Below, piece after piece: positions 1 through 8,248 of a DNA stretch of 64,000 nt. The stretch comes from SG8-38 sp041576815 (GTDB taxonomy: Bacteria > Myxococcota_A > Polyangia > Polyangiales > Houyiibacteriaceae), in assembly GCA_041576815.1 (NCBI GenBank), contig JBFGKE010000013.1:1-64000 (forward strand). The letters run 5' to 3'. How positions within the stretch are numbered: the first letter of the stretch is position 1; the number at the start of each line of letters is the position of its first letter. The position numbers and the translations under genes are program-made. The notes beneath the pieces are model-generated. The model saw only the letters and a program-made list of their open reading frames with translations, did no database searches and had not been told where the DNA came from.

Positions 1-54
1 ATCGCGGCCGAGTGGTTCTTGAAGAGCGACCACGCATCGCAACATCAGACATGA
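1..54 (+). CDS. C-terminal end of an unidentified upstream gene
   Basis: Frame 1 is open from the window edge to a TGA at 52-54. That TGA overlaps the ATG of the next gene as ATGA, the usual sign of a translationally coupled operon. Only about 17 residues are visible (ending SDHASQHQT), too few to name a family. In Anbu gene neighbourhoods the gene before the transglutaminase is commonly an alpha-E (DUF403) protein, so that is the guess to test. It is inference from context only. Confidence 0.45.
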   Translation: MAAEWFLKSDHASQHQT

Positions 55-929
55 AAATCTCGGTCGACCATTTGACGGAATACCGATACGGGGAGCCAGT
101 TGGGTTCACGGAGCACCACCTGTACCTACGCCCGAGAGAGAGCCAGACGACTCACGTGCAGTCATTCGTGCTGCAAAGCGAGCCCGAAGGGAAGATCCGA
201 TGGGTTCGCGACTGCTTCAACAACGTGGTGGCGGTGGTGAGCTTCGGCGCCGTTCAATCTTCGCTGCTCCGGTTTCATAGCCAGATGACCTTCGAGGTCG
301 CCGAGGAGAATCCGTTCGACTTCATCCTCGAAGCGCACGCTGCCGACTACCCGTTCACCTACGATGACAAGGAACGAGACGCGCTCCGCCCATTCCTCGA
401 GCCGAAGGAATCGGAGCGGCCAGAAATCCTCGACTGGGTCCGCGAAGATCTCGGCATCATGCCAGAGGGGCGCGAGACGATTCCGCTTCTGACCGAGCTG
501 AATCTCGGCATTCATCGAAGCATCGGATACGAGCGTCGCGACGACGAAGGCACGCAACCGCCGATCGAGACGGTTCGTCGCGCGAGGGGCGCTTGTCGCG
601 ATCTCGCCGAGCTCTTCATCGCCGTCAGCCGGCAGCTCGGGCTCGCAGCTCGTTTCGTGAGCGGCTACCTCCACGAGCCGCGGCCTCTCGACGGGTCGGC
701 CAGCTACAACCGCGCTGCAGGATCGATGCACGCCTGGGCGGAGGTCTACCTACCTGGAGCGGGCTGGCGTGGCTTCGACCCGACCAACGGGATCCTCACC
801 GACCACCACTTCTTGCCGGCAGCAGTTGCGAACCGGCCGGAGTGGGCGAGCCCCGTGCAAGGGCGCTACCTCAGCGCTTCGGCGGTGGCCACGAGCATGC
901 GGGTCGAGCTGACGGTGCAAAGCGAATGA
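51..929 (+). CDS. Transglutaminase-like cysteine peptidase family protein
   Basis: A 292-residue cytoplasmic protein of the bacterial transglutaminase-like family. The catalytic triad is visible: Cys182 in RGACRDLAELF, His227 in SMHAWAEVYLPG and Asp243 in GFDPTNG. The N-terminal part (about residues 1-100, opening ISVDHLTEYRYGEPV) is the beta-rich domain that precedes the catalytic core in this family. The ATG at 51 was chosen because it overlaps the preceding stop as ATGA; an in-frame upstream codon at 12 lacks this support. Such proteins sit with Anbu, alpha-E and ATP-grasp genes. Here the Anbu gene follows tail to tail, 7 bp away. The substrate is unknown, and peptidase and amide-transfer activities cannot be told apart from sequence. 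Confidence 0.9.
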   Translation: MKISVDHLTEYRYGEPVGFTEHHLYLRPRESQTTHVQSFVLQSEPEGKIRWVRDCFNNVVAVVSFGAVQSSLLRFHSQMTFEVAEENPFDFILEAHAADYPFTYDDKERDALRPFLEPKESERPEILDWVREDLGIMPEGRETIPLLTELNLGIHRSIGYERRDDEGTQPPIETVRRARGACRDLAELFIAVSRQLGLAARFVSGYLHEPRPLDGSASYNRAAGSMHAWAEVYLPGAGWRGFDPTNGILTDHHFLPAAVANRPEWASPVQGRYLSASAVATSMRVELTVQSE

Positions 930-936
930 GACCGGG

Positions 937-1692
937 CTACCCGTCCACCACGCGCATCACGGCGGCGGGAATGGGGAGCTTGGGCAACTGGTCGAACGCA
1001 GCTTTCAGGCTGTCCTGCCATGCGCGCCGCAAAGCACGCAGGTAGTCGTCGTCTTCACCAAACGTGACCTCGGTCCCGAGCCGCTGACTGTTTGCAGAAT
1101 AGATGAGGAGGTCGATCGGCGGTCCAACGCTGGCGTTGCTTCTCATGGTCGAATCCATCGAAACGAGCGCACAGCGGGCCGCGACCTCGAGATTGAGGCT
1201 CGGCTCGATGATGCGATCGAGGATCGGCTTGCCGTACTTCTCCTCTCCGATTTGCAGGAAAGGGGAATGCCGGGACACGGGGATGTAGTTGCCCTCGGGA
1301 TAGATCAAATAGATCGAGTGGGGAGACCCTTGAATCTGGCCGCCGAGAATGAAGCTTGCGGACGCATTGAGCTTCGAGTCCTTCATGTGTTTTTCGTGTT
1401 TTCGCTGCTCCTCGCGGCTGCATCTGCCGACGTAGTCGGCGACTTCTGTCAACCGCCGCGCGGACTGGAGGCTGACCTTTGCTCCCTCCTCGATGTCCCG
1501 CCGAAGCCGCGACACCACGGCGCGGCTCGTCGCCAGGTTGCCCGCGCTCAGCAGCACGAAGAACCGTTCGCCGTCGCCACAAAACGTATGCATCTTCGCA
1601 TAGGTGCTGATGTGGTCGACGCCCGCATTCGTTCTGGAATCGGAGACGAAAACGAGCCCTTCATCGACTTTCACCGCGATACAATAGGTCAT
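937..1692 (-). CDS. Proteasome-type protease, Anbu (ancestral beta subunit) homologue
   Basis: A 251-residue protein of the 20S-proteasome/HslV hydrolase superfamily. Immediately after Met1 lies Thr2, the expected N-terminal nucleophile, in MTYCIAVKVDEGLVF. It is followed by SDSRTNAGVDH, holding the conserved Asp about 17 residues after the Thr, and by the STYAKMHTF stretch with the catalytic-type Lys. Family length is about 240-250 residues, so it looks complete. The ATG is at the extreme N-terminus, as needed to expose the Thr. It is convergent with the transglutaminase-like gene, whereas Anbu clusters usually read in one direction. The physiological substrate of Anbu proteins is not established. 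Confidence 0.9.
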   Translation of the reverse strand: MTYCIAVKVDEGLVFVSDSRTNAGVDHISTYAKMHTFCGDGERFFVLLSAGNLATSRAVVSRLRRDIEEGAKVSLQSARRLTEVADYVGRCSREEQRKHEKHMKDSKLNASASFILGGQIQGSPHSIYLIYPEGNYIPVSRHSPFLQIGEEKYGKPILDRIIEPSLNLEVAARCALVSMDSTMRSNASVGPPIDLLIYSANSQRLGTEVTFGEDDDYLRALRRAWQDSLKAAFDQLPKLPIPAAVMRVVDG

Positions 1693-1775
1693 TTTGGTCC
1701 AAGGTACGGTAGCGGTCGGGGGCGGTCAATCAGGAGCGGCGTCTCGGGCGGGCGATAGGGCCATCGATCCGCGAG

Positions 1776-3308
1776 TCACACGTCGAACTCGACGCCCTGC
1801 GCGAGGGGTAGATCCGTCGAGTAGTTCACCGTGTTGGTGGCGCGGCGCATGTAGGCTTTCCACGCATCGGAGCCCGATTCGCGCCCACCACCCGTGTCCT
1901 TTTCGCCGCCGAAGGCGCCTCCGATTTCAGCGCCGCTCGTCCCGACGTTCACGTTGACGATGCCACAGTCGCTGCCTGCCGGGCCGCAAAAGATCTCGGC
2001 TTCGCGAAGGTCGCTGGTGAAAATCGCCGACGAGAGGCCTTGCGGTACCGCGTTGTGAATTCGAATGGCTTCACCGAGGTCGTCGTAGGGAATGACGTAG
2101 AGGATTGGCGCAAAAGTCTCCTGCATGACGATGTCGGTTTGCGAATGCATCTCGACGAGCGCCGGCCGGACGTACACGCCGCCTTCGGGGACACCGTCGC
2201 GGACGCGCTCACCAAAGTGCACCGTGCCGCCGTCATCCTTCGCCTGATTGAGGGCCGACTGCATCCCTCGAAAGGCGCGCTCGTCGATGAGTGGACCCAC
2301 GAGCGTGTCGGGGTCGGACGGATCGCCGACGCGAAGCCGGGCATAGACCGCGCGGACCGCCCTGACGACTTCGTCGTACCGATCCCGATGGACGATCAAA
2401 CGCCGGAGCGAGGTGCAGCGCTGGCCCGCCGTGCCGGCCGCGGCGAACACCAAGGCGCGAAGCGCCAGCGCGAGGTCGGCCGACGGTGTGATCACCGCGC
2501 CGTTGTTGCCGCCGAGCTCGAGCAAGCTTCGGCCCAGACGCGCAGCAACGGTTTGCCCGACCGCGCGACCCATCCGAACCGACCCGGTCGCGGAAATCAA
2601 GGGGAAGCGCGCCTCACCCGCCAGCGCTTGCCCGAGGTCGGCGCCGCCGATGACGACGGAGCTGACCGCGCCCGGTACGTCGTCCATCGTTTCAGCGGCG
2701 CGCATCAGGAGTCGATGGCAGCCGAGTGCGCAGAGCGGTGTATTTTCGGAAGGCTTCCACACGAGAGGATCGCCGCACACCAGCGCGATCGCTGCATTCC
2801 AAGCCCAGACTGCCACCGGGAAGTTGAATGCGGTGATCACACCGACGGGGCCGAGCGGGTGCCACTGCTCGGCGAGTCGGTGCGCGGCCCGCTCGCTGGT
2901 CATCGTGTTGCCGTAAAGCTGGCGGCTGAGGCCGACGGCGAAGTCGCAAACGTCGATCATTTCTTGCACTTCGCCGATGGCTTCACTTCGAATCTTGCCG
3001 ACTTCGAGGGTCACCAAGGAAGCCAAATCGTCGCGATGGTCGCGCAGAACTTCTCCAAAACGCCGCACGAGCTCACCGCGCCTCGGCGCCGGGACCTGCC
3101 GCCAAGCTTCGAACGCCCCGCGGCTTGCATCCGCCACCGCGTCGATCTCCGAGGGTGCAGCCCACCGGATCGACCCGAGCACCGAGCCGTCGATCGGCGA
3201 TTGCCCTTCGTGGACGTCACCCGTGCCGGGGCGGCTCTCCGCGCCCACCCACACGCCGTGCACCTCGTCGACCCCGAGACGCTTCAACGTGTCGCGCGCG
3301 TCGTTCAT
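1776..3308 (-). CDS. Alpha-aminoadipic semialdehyde dehydrogenase (ALDH7/antiquitin type)
   Basis: A 510-residue NAD(P)-dependent aldehyde dehydrogenase. It matches the ALDH7 (antiquitin) type in length and in motifs such as PLGPVGVITAFNFPVAVWAW, the general-base Glu in LLELGGNNGAVI and the catalytic Cys in TAGQRCTSLRRL. The family oxidises 2-aminoadipate 6-semialdehyde (in equilibrium with piperideine-6-carboxylate) to 2-aminoadipate, a step of lysine catabolism. The start at 3308 overlaps the stop of the upstream dehydrogenase gene as ATGA, so the longer open frame to 3467 is not used. The neighbouring saccharopine/lysine dehydrogenase supports the lysine role. Oxidation of other semialdehydes cannot be excluded. 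Confidence 0.9.
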   Translation of the reverse strand: MNDARDTLKRLGVDEVHGVWVGAESRPGTGDVHEGQSPIDGSVLGSIRWAAPSEIDAVADASRGAFEAWRQVPAPRRGELVRRFGEVLRDHRDDLASLVTLEVGKIRSEAIGEVQEMIDVCDFAVGLSRQLYGNTMTSERAAHRLAEQWHPLGPVGVITAFNFPVAVWAWNAAIALVCGDPLVWKPSENTPLCALGCHRLLMRAAETMDDVPGAVSSVVIGGADLGQALAGEARFPLISATGSVRMGRAVGQTVAARLGRSLLELGGNNGAVITPSADLALALRALVFAAAGTAGQRCTSLRRLIVHRDRYDEVVRAVRAVYARLRVGDPSDPDTLVGPLIDERAFRGMQSALNQAKDDGGTVHFGERVRDGVPEGGVYVRPALVEMHSQTDIVMQETFAPILYVIPYDDLGEAIRIHNAVPQGLSSAIFTSDLREAEIFCGPAGSDCGIVNVNVGTSGAEIGGAFGGEKDTGGGRESGSDAWKAYMRRATNTVNYSTDLPLAQGVEFDV

Positions 3309-4429
3309 CGAGGCCTCCGCTCCACCACGGGGTGGCCGCCGACGTCGGGCGGAACGAAGTGCTGACCGAATCGGTTCTCCAGGAACACGTCGAGCGGCAC
3401 CTGCTCCTGCCGGATGAGCCCGCGCGGCGGGAGCTTCCCCCCGAAATGGAGATCGAGCATCGCACACACGCCGGCCGCGGTGGTGCGTTGAATGGCGGCC
3501 CTCACCTCTCCTGCGATCTCGGCGGGATAGAGCTTGCGCACGTCGGTGGTGCGCCGGTATTCGCCGTCGATCATCCCACTTGCCGCACAGAAAATTACGA
3601 CGACGTCTTGCTTGGTGCCTGGAATCGCCCGCTCGAGGATGTCGACGACGAGCTCCTGACGCCGGCAGAGGCGGAGGTCTTTGAGCAAGAACGCCATGAG
3701 GTCACGGTGGCCGGGGTACCGAATCGTTTTGTAGGTGAGCTGGCGCACGCGACCCCCGAAGCTCTCGCAAAGGGTGCCGAGCCCGCCGGAGGTATTGAAG
3801 GCTTCATAGAGGTCCCCATCGATGACGAGCTCCTCCAACCCTTCCAGAGGCTCGACGAGTCGCGCCTCTCCTTCGAGGATCGCTTCGCACGGTTGGCAAT
3901 ATTCGTTGATGAGCCCCTCCGGAGACCAGGTCAGGTTGTAGCGAAGCGCATTGGACGGATGAAGCGGAAGGGCTCCAACTCGCATCTCGATGCTCTCGAG
4001 CGTGTCGTAGCCAGCGGCAAGCGACGCGGCCACCACCGAGACGAAGCCCGGCGCGAGCCCGCACTGCGGCATGAAGACCTGGCCTTCCGCGGCACGCTCC
4101 GCGACGCGGGTCACGCGCTTTCGGTTTTCGACGTCCTCGGTGAGATCGAAATAACTGACGCCCGCACCGAGGGCAGCGCTCGCCACGCCGGGCTGCCGAC
4201 TGACGTTGACCACGGACAACACCGCATCGTGCTTCTGCATCAGCGCGAGAAGCGTCTCGGTTTGAGAGACGTCGAGTGACACGGTCCGCACGCGCTCGAG
4301 TCCTCGGACCGCGGCCAACGCCGCCTCGTCGATGTCTGCCACGGTCACCGAATAATCGCCGGCAGTCGCGAGAAACGCGGTAATCGTCTGCCCGATTCGA
4401 CCGGCGCCCAATACGAGGACTCGGTGCAT
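3305..4429 (-). CDS. Saccharopine dehydrogenase family protein (saccharopine or lysine 6-dehydrogenase)
   Basis: A 374-residue NAD(P)-dependent oxidoreductase. The Rossmann motif VLVLGAGRIGQTI is at the N-terminus and VADIDE follows the second strand, then MPQCGLAPGFVSVVAA and YNLTWSPEGLINEYC, all typical of saccharopine dehydrogenase-like and lysine 6-dehydrogenase enzymes. Either would make 2-aminoadipate semialdehyde, the substrate of the overlapping downstream dehydrogenase. If it acts on saccharopine, a separate lysine-ketoglutarate reductase is needed and none is in the window; a lysine 6-dehydrogenase would be self-sufficient. The ATG at 4429 follows an AAGGGGG ribosome-binding site. 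The TTG directly before it also lies in frame. The two activities cannot be separated by eye. Confidence 0.85.
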   Translation of the reverse strand: MHRVLVLGAGRIGQTITAFLATAGDYSVTVADIDEAALAAVRGLERVRTVSLDVSQTETLLALMQKHDAVLSVVNVSRQPGVASAALGAGVSYFDLTEDVENRKRVTRVAERAAEGQVFMPQCGLAPGFVSVVAASLAAGYDTLESIEMRVGALPLHPSNALRYNLTWSPEGLINEYCQPCEAILEGEARLVEPLEGLEELVIDGDLYEAFNTSGGLGTLCESFGGRVRQLTYKTIRYPGHRDLMAFLLKDLRLCRRQELVVDILERAIPGTKQDVVVIFCAASGMIDGEYRRTTDVRKLYPAEIAGEVRAAIQRTTAAGVCAMLDLHFGGKLPPRGLIRQEQVPLDVFLENRFGQHFVPPDVGGHPVVERRPR

Positions 4430-4459
4430 CAACCCCCTTCTTGGTTTTGCTTTATCTTA

Positions 4460-5842
4460 ATGCAGATGAGCCGTGAAACCCAGGCCGACCCCCGATTGCC
4501 TTGGAAACCGCAGCCGGAGGTGCAGCACGTGCTCGAGCGAGCGCTCGACGATCTCTGCGAGCGCTCGGCTTGGCTCGCCGCGCTGCGGGCGGGCATTCAC
4601 GGACAGACAGGCGAGCTCTTGCTGAGACGGATCGACCACCTTGTGCTTCCGAGAAGCGAGTACGGGGAGGTCCTGGCCCAAACGGGGTTCACGTTGGAGG
4701 CGGAGGGCGACGGCCAGACGCGGGCGCGCTGCCCGGGAGCATTCGTGCCCTCGGTCTCGTTGACGGATGGCGGGCCGGCACGGTGTGTCGTCTCGGTCGA
4801 TTCGGTGGCGAGCTTCATCGCGCGCTACCCAGACGCCGACTCGGGGGCGCGCATCGATGGGCCCGAGGGCGCGCTGCTTCGCAAGTGCCAGGTCGACGCG
4901 AGCCCCGGCGTCCACGTCTGGGTGGTCGAGCGTTGGGGAGCTACCGAGTGGCACTTGCAGGAGTCGGATCGGCACGAACGAGATGCAGCGCATCGCCACC
5001 TCGAGACGTTTCGAGCACGGCCTCGGCACGAGGGCCTGGATGCGAACCGCGAGCTTCGCGGTTTGTTTGCCGGTTTGCGTGGCATGATCACCGACGCGAC
5101 GCGCGATCTCGGCGCCGACGGGGCGACCGCGCTCTTCTTTCGCGCCGAGCGCGAATACTGGGTCGAGCAAACGCCGGCTGCACAGATCCAAGAAGAGCGA
5201 CACGATGCATGGGGCCTCGGCTGGGCCAACCACGATCACCACACCTATCGGTGCAGCCGGAATTGGTTTCGCGAGGCAGTCGGCGTCCTCGAGCTGCTGG
5301 GTCTCCAGCCGCGCGAGGCATTTCATGCAGGCGCCGAGGCCGGTTGGGGTGCGCAGGTCCTCGAGCATCCACGGCTTCCGTTCGTCGCGTTCGTCGACGT
5401 GGATCTGTCCCCACGAGAGCTCGGACTCGACTTCGCACACCAAAAGCTCGAGCCGCGGGATGCGCTCGGCACCATCGGACTGTGGTGTCGGCTCCACGGG
5501 GAAGCGATGTTCGAGGCGGGCCTCCACCATCTCGCATGCCACTACGAGCTCGATACGATTCGTCCCCAGCTCCGGGCCCGAGGGGTGGCGGTCATGCCCC
5601 CGTTCAGTGACGTTCCAGAGCTCCGCCAGGCCTTCACGGTGGCGAGCCCGCGCGCGGTGAGTCCGGCGCGATTGGAGCGCCTGCGGGCGGAGAATCTGAT
5701 CACCATCGACCAAGCCGATGCATTCAAGCGGGACGGAGCGCTCGGATCGCACCTCGAGCTCATCGAACGAAAGCAAGCCTACAAGGGCTTCCACCAGCGC
5801 GGCATCGACTCGATCATCGCAAGCACCGACCCACGGTCGTGA
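4460..5842 (+). CDS. Uncharacterised protein with possible VOC-like metal-binding modules
   Basis: A protein of about 460 residues that I cannot assign to a named family. Two stretches look like vicinal-oxygen-chelate half-modules: RRIDHLVLPRSEYGEVL near residue 60, and NHDHHTYRCSRNWFREAV near residue 260 followed by AGWGAQVLEHP and WCRLHGEAMFEAGLHHL. The His and Glu residues could be metal ligands. It is transcribed divergently from the lysine-catabolic pair, with only about 30 bp between starts. A role in the same pathway, for example handling 2-oxoadipate, is conceivable but unproven. Its sequence does not resemble the DUF1338 2-oxoadipate dioxygenase as I remember it. The start could be ATG 4460 or 4466; no clear ribosome-binding site is seen. 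Confidence 0.75.
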   Translation: MQMSRETQADPRLPWKPQPEVQHVLERALDDLCERSAWLAALRAGIHGQTGELLLRRIDHLVLPRSEYGEVLAQTGFTLEAEGDGQTRARCPGAFVPSVSLTDGGPARCVVSVDSVASFIARYPDADSGARIDGPEGALLRKCQVDASPGVHVWVVERWGATEWHLQESDRHERDAAHRHLETFRARPRHEGLDANRELRGLFAGLRGMITDATRDLGADGATALFFRAEREYWVEQTPAAQIQEERHDAWGLGWANHDHHTYRCSRNWFREAVGVLELLGLQPREAFHAGAEAGWGAQVLEHPRLPFVAFVDVDLSPRELGLDFAHQKLEPRDALGTIGLWCRLHGEAMFEAGLHHLACHYELDTIRPQLRARGVAVMPPFSDVPELRQAFTVASPRAVSPARLERLRAENLITIDQADAFKRDGALGSHLELIERKQAYKGFHQRGIDSIIASTDPRS

Positions 5843-5926
5843 GGCGCGAATTGCAAGTCACTCCGCGGGAAGCGCCCGCCGAGGCACAGTGCGAGATTGA
5901 CTCCAAGACCTGGAGGACGATAGACG

Positions 5927-6967
5927 ATGCACGCCATGCAAAATGACGCCGAGCGTTGGTCGGCGATAAAGGGACGCGCCGTCGATGCCGACGGACAGTT
6001 CTTCTACGCGGTGCGGACGACGGGCATCTTTTGCCGGCCGAGCTGTGCATCGCGCCTGCCGCGGCAAGAGAACGTCGAGTTCTTCGACACGACCGGAGCC
6101 GCTCGAAAAGCCGGCTACCGACCGTGCAAGCGATGCCAGCCGGAGTCGTCGACGGCGAGGGACACCGGGATCGAAGCGCTCGTCGAAGCGTGTAGGCTGC
6201 TTTGCTCCGAAGAAGCCATGCGGACGCGAGACGTCGCGAAGATGGTCGGACTCAGCTCGTCCTACTTTCAGCGTGAATTCAAGAAACACCTCGGGGTCAC
6301 GCCGCAGCAGTACCGTCGTCGCGTGCTCGCCGAACGCGGCCGCGACGCGCTCGCGCAGGCGCGATCGGTGACCGAATCCGTGTATGAAGCCGGCTACTCG
6401 TCGAGCAGTCGCTTCTACGATGGTGTCGGCCGGGAGCTGGGGATGAAGCCTTCCACGGCCCGGGCGGGCGCTCCCGGGGAGCTGATTGGCTATGCCGTCC
6501 ACGAGTGCTCGCTCGGCTATCTGATTATCGCGTGGACGGACCGAGGGGTATGCTCGGTCGGTTTCGCGGACTCGCCGGGCGAGCTCGTGCAGCAGCTCGG
6601 GCAGCGTTTTTCGAAAGCGCGGATCGAAGAAGCAGAGCAGCGGGAGTGGACGCGAGCCATAGTCGAGACGGTGGAGCATGCCACCAGGACCGAGATTCCC
6701 ATCGACATTCGCGGCACGGCGTTTCAGGAGCGTGTTTGGCGTGCGCTTCGCCGGATTCCGCCGGGCGAGACGCGAACGTATTCCGAAATCGCGCGATCGC
6801 TCGGCAGCCCCTCGGCGGTTCGTTCGGTTGCGCGGGCTTGCGCGGCCAATCCTCTCGCCGTCGTGGTTCCCTGTCATCGCGTGGTCCGCTCGGACGGTGA
6901 CCTCGCGGGCTACCGATGGGGCATCGAGCGAAAGCGGGAGCTCCTTCGCCGGGAAAAGGCCGAGTGA
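5927..6967 (+). CDS. ada: Bifunctional transcriptional regulator / O6-methylguanine-DNA methyltransferase Ada
   Basis: A 346-residue full-length Ada. The N-terminal zinc domain has the four cysteines Cys36, Cys40 (GIFCRPSC), Cys67 and Cys70 (GYRPCKRC), which repair methylphosphotriesters. An AraC-type helix-turn-helix follows (about residues 85-175, with SSSYFQREFKKHLGVTPQQY). The C-terminal domain carries the active-site Cys316 in VVVPCHRVV. It repairs O6-methylguanine suicidally and, once methylated, activates the adaptive response. A GGAGG at 5912-5916 sits ten bases before the ATG at 5927, favouring that start over ATG 5936. No alkA or alkB gene is adjacent. A 7-bp stem hairpin lies just after the stop. 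Confidence 0.97.
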   Translation: MHAMQNDAERWSAIKGRAVDADGQFFYAVRTTGIFCRPSCASRLPRQENVEFFDTTGAARKAGYRPCKRCQPESSTARDTGIEALVEACRLLCSEEAMRTRDVAKMVGLSSSYFQREFKKHLGVTPQQYRRRVLAERGRDALAQARSVTESVYEAGYSSSSRFYDGVGRELGMKPSTARAGAPGELIGYAVHECSLGYLIIAWTDRGVCSVGFADSPGELVQQLGQRFSKARIEEAEQREWTRAIVETVEHATRTEIPIDIRGTAFQERVWRALRRIPPGETRTYSEIARSLGSPSAVRSVARACAANPLAVVVPCHRVVRSDGDLAGYRWGIERKRELLRREKAE

Positions 6968-6971
6968 ACGG

Positions 6972-6991
6972 ATTCCGACCTCGCTCGGAAT
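6972..6991. terminator. Possible hairpin downstream of ada
   Basis: Directly after the ada stop, ATTCCGA and TCGGAAT form a 7-bp perfect stem around a six-base loop. There is no T-run on either side, so it is not a convincing intrinsic terminator. It may stabilise the transcript end or act with Rho. Confidence 0.3.
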
Positions 6992-7085
6992 GCACCTAGA
7001 CGAAAAAGAAACCCGGGCGTAGCATCGACGATCCGATCCCGGCCCTGCCTGGCTCCCGAGATCGAGTGACAAGGAGGTGACCCTC

Positions 7086-8240
7086 ATGGACCTCGACACG
7101 GTCATCGCGCGCGCCAATGGCGTTGCTCGCGAAATCCTGCGACCAGAAGCTCGCTCGATCGACGAGGACAAGCGCTGGCCAGAAGTCGGGATTCGCGCGC
7201 TCCAAGAGCTCGGACTGACCGCGCTGACGGTTCCAAAGGATCAAGGGGGTCTTGGCTACGGCTTGCTCGGCCTCGCCAAGGTATGCGAAGCGCTCGGCCG
7301 CGAATGCGCATCGACGTCGATCTGCTTCGGCATGCATGCCGTCGGCGCGGCCGTCATCGCAGCCAAAGCCACCACACGCCAGCGGACGGAGTTCTTGACG
7401 TCGATCGCCGAGGGGAAGCACATCACGTCGCTTGCCCTCAGCGAGCCGGGCACCGGAATCGAGTTTTATTACCCACAGACCAAGCTCTCCCTGTCGGGCA
7501 ACGCGCACCTTCTTCTTTCGGGCACGAAGTGCTTCGTGACCAACGGCGGGCACGCCGACTCCTACGTCGTATCCACGGTCTCGGCGGATCCGTCCGCGCC
7601 CCCAGGGCATTTTTCTTGCGTCGTGCTGCCGGCCGATACGAAGGGGATGTCGTGGGGCCCACCCTGGTCGGGCTTGGGCATGTGCGGGAACTCCTCGCGC
7701 TCGTTGGAGCTTCAGAACGTGTCGGTGCCGCGAGAGAACTTGCTCGGGGACGAGGGCGACCAGATCTGGTACGTCTTCAACGTCATCACCCCGTACTTCC
7801 TCGTCGCCATGGCCGGCGCCTACCTCGGTGTCGCGAGCGCTGCGTTCGACGAAGCCACGAAAAACCTGAAAGAGCGTCGCCACCAGCATAGCGGGGCGCT
7901 GTTGGCAGACAATCGCGTGATTCAGCATCGGCTGGGCACGCTTTGGGCAAGCGTCGCGCGCGCGCGTGCCCTCCTCTACCACGCCGCATCGAAAGGCGAT
8001 GCTGGAGACTCCGGCGCATTGCCCGGTTTATTTTCGGCAAAGGCTGAAGTCGCTGAGTGCGCGGTCGACGTCGTCGGACAAGCCATGGCGCTCAGCGGTG
8101 GACGCGGGTATCGCGATGGCTCGACGCTCCACCGCATGCTTCGAGACGTGCACGCGTCGCACATCATGGCGCCCACCACGGACACCCTCCGCTCTTGGGC
8201 CGGTCGCGCCTTGCTCGGCCTCCCGATTTTGGGCGACTAG
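7086..8240 (+). CDS. Acyl-CoA dehydrogenase family flavoprotein (type 2 C-terminus)
   Basis: A 384-residue FAD-dependent protein. It has the acyl-CoA dehydrogenase signature ALSEPGTG, the middle-domain motif TKCFVTNGGHAD and a helical C-terminal domain. The C-terminus reads RMLRDVHASHIMAPTTDTLR rather than the usual active-site stretch with catalytic Glu and the YEGT motif. That resembles the type 2 C-terminal domain found in flavin-dependent monooxygenase-like members. Oxidation of an acyl-thioester or another small substrate is therefore possible, and a plain beta-oxidation role is not assured. AAGGAGG at 7071-7077 sets the ATG at 7086. The stop is 8 bp before the hybrid kinase start, suggesting co-transcription. 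Confidence 0.85.
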   Translation: MDLDTVIARANGVAREILRPEARSIDEDKRWPEVGIRALQELGLTALTVPKDQGGLGYGLLGLAKVCEALGRECASTSICFGMHAVGAAVIAAKATTRQRTEFLTSIAEGKHITSLALSEPGTGIEFYYPQTKLSLSGNAHLLLSGTKCFVTNGGHADSYVVSTVSADPSAPPGHFSCVVLPADTKGMSWGPPWSGLGMCGNSSRSLELQNVSVPRENLLGDEGDQIWYVFNVITPYFLVAMAGAYLGVASAAFDEATKNLKERRHQHSGALLADNRVIQHRLGTLWASVARARALLYHAASKGDAGDSGALPGLFSAKAEVAECAVDVVGQAMALSGGRGYRDGSTLHRMLRDVHASHIMAPTTDTLRSWAGRALLGLPILGD

Positions 8241-8248
8241 GAGGCGAG

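Noticed and set aside
2040..3365. A 441-codon rightward open frame
   Set aside because: Antisense to the ALDH7-type gene, which has full family motifs; composition is shadow-like.
4457..5794. A 445-codon leftward open frame
   Set aside because: It lies antisense to the divergent unknown gene. That gene shows ordered motifs and a soluble-protein composition, while this one does not.
4460..5842. Assignment as a DUF1338 2-oxoadipate dioxygenase (HglS)
   Set aside because: Length fits, but the family's HxNHLTPR-type motif and other remembered stretches are not found.
5849..5856. AATTGCAA upstream of ada as an Ada box
   Set aside because: The half-sites of the enterobacterial Ada box are spaced, here they are fused, and no promoter is placed sensibly around it.
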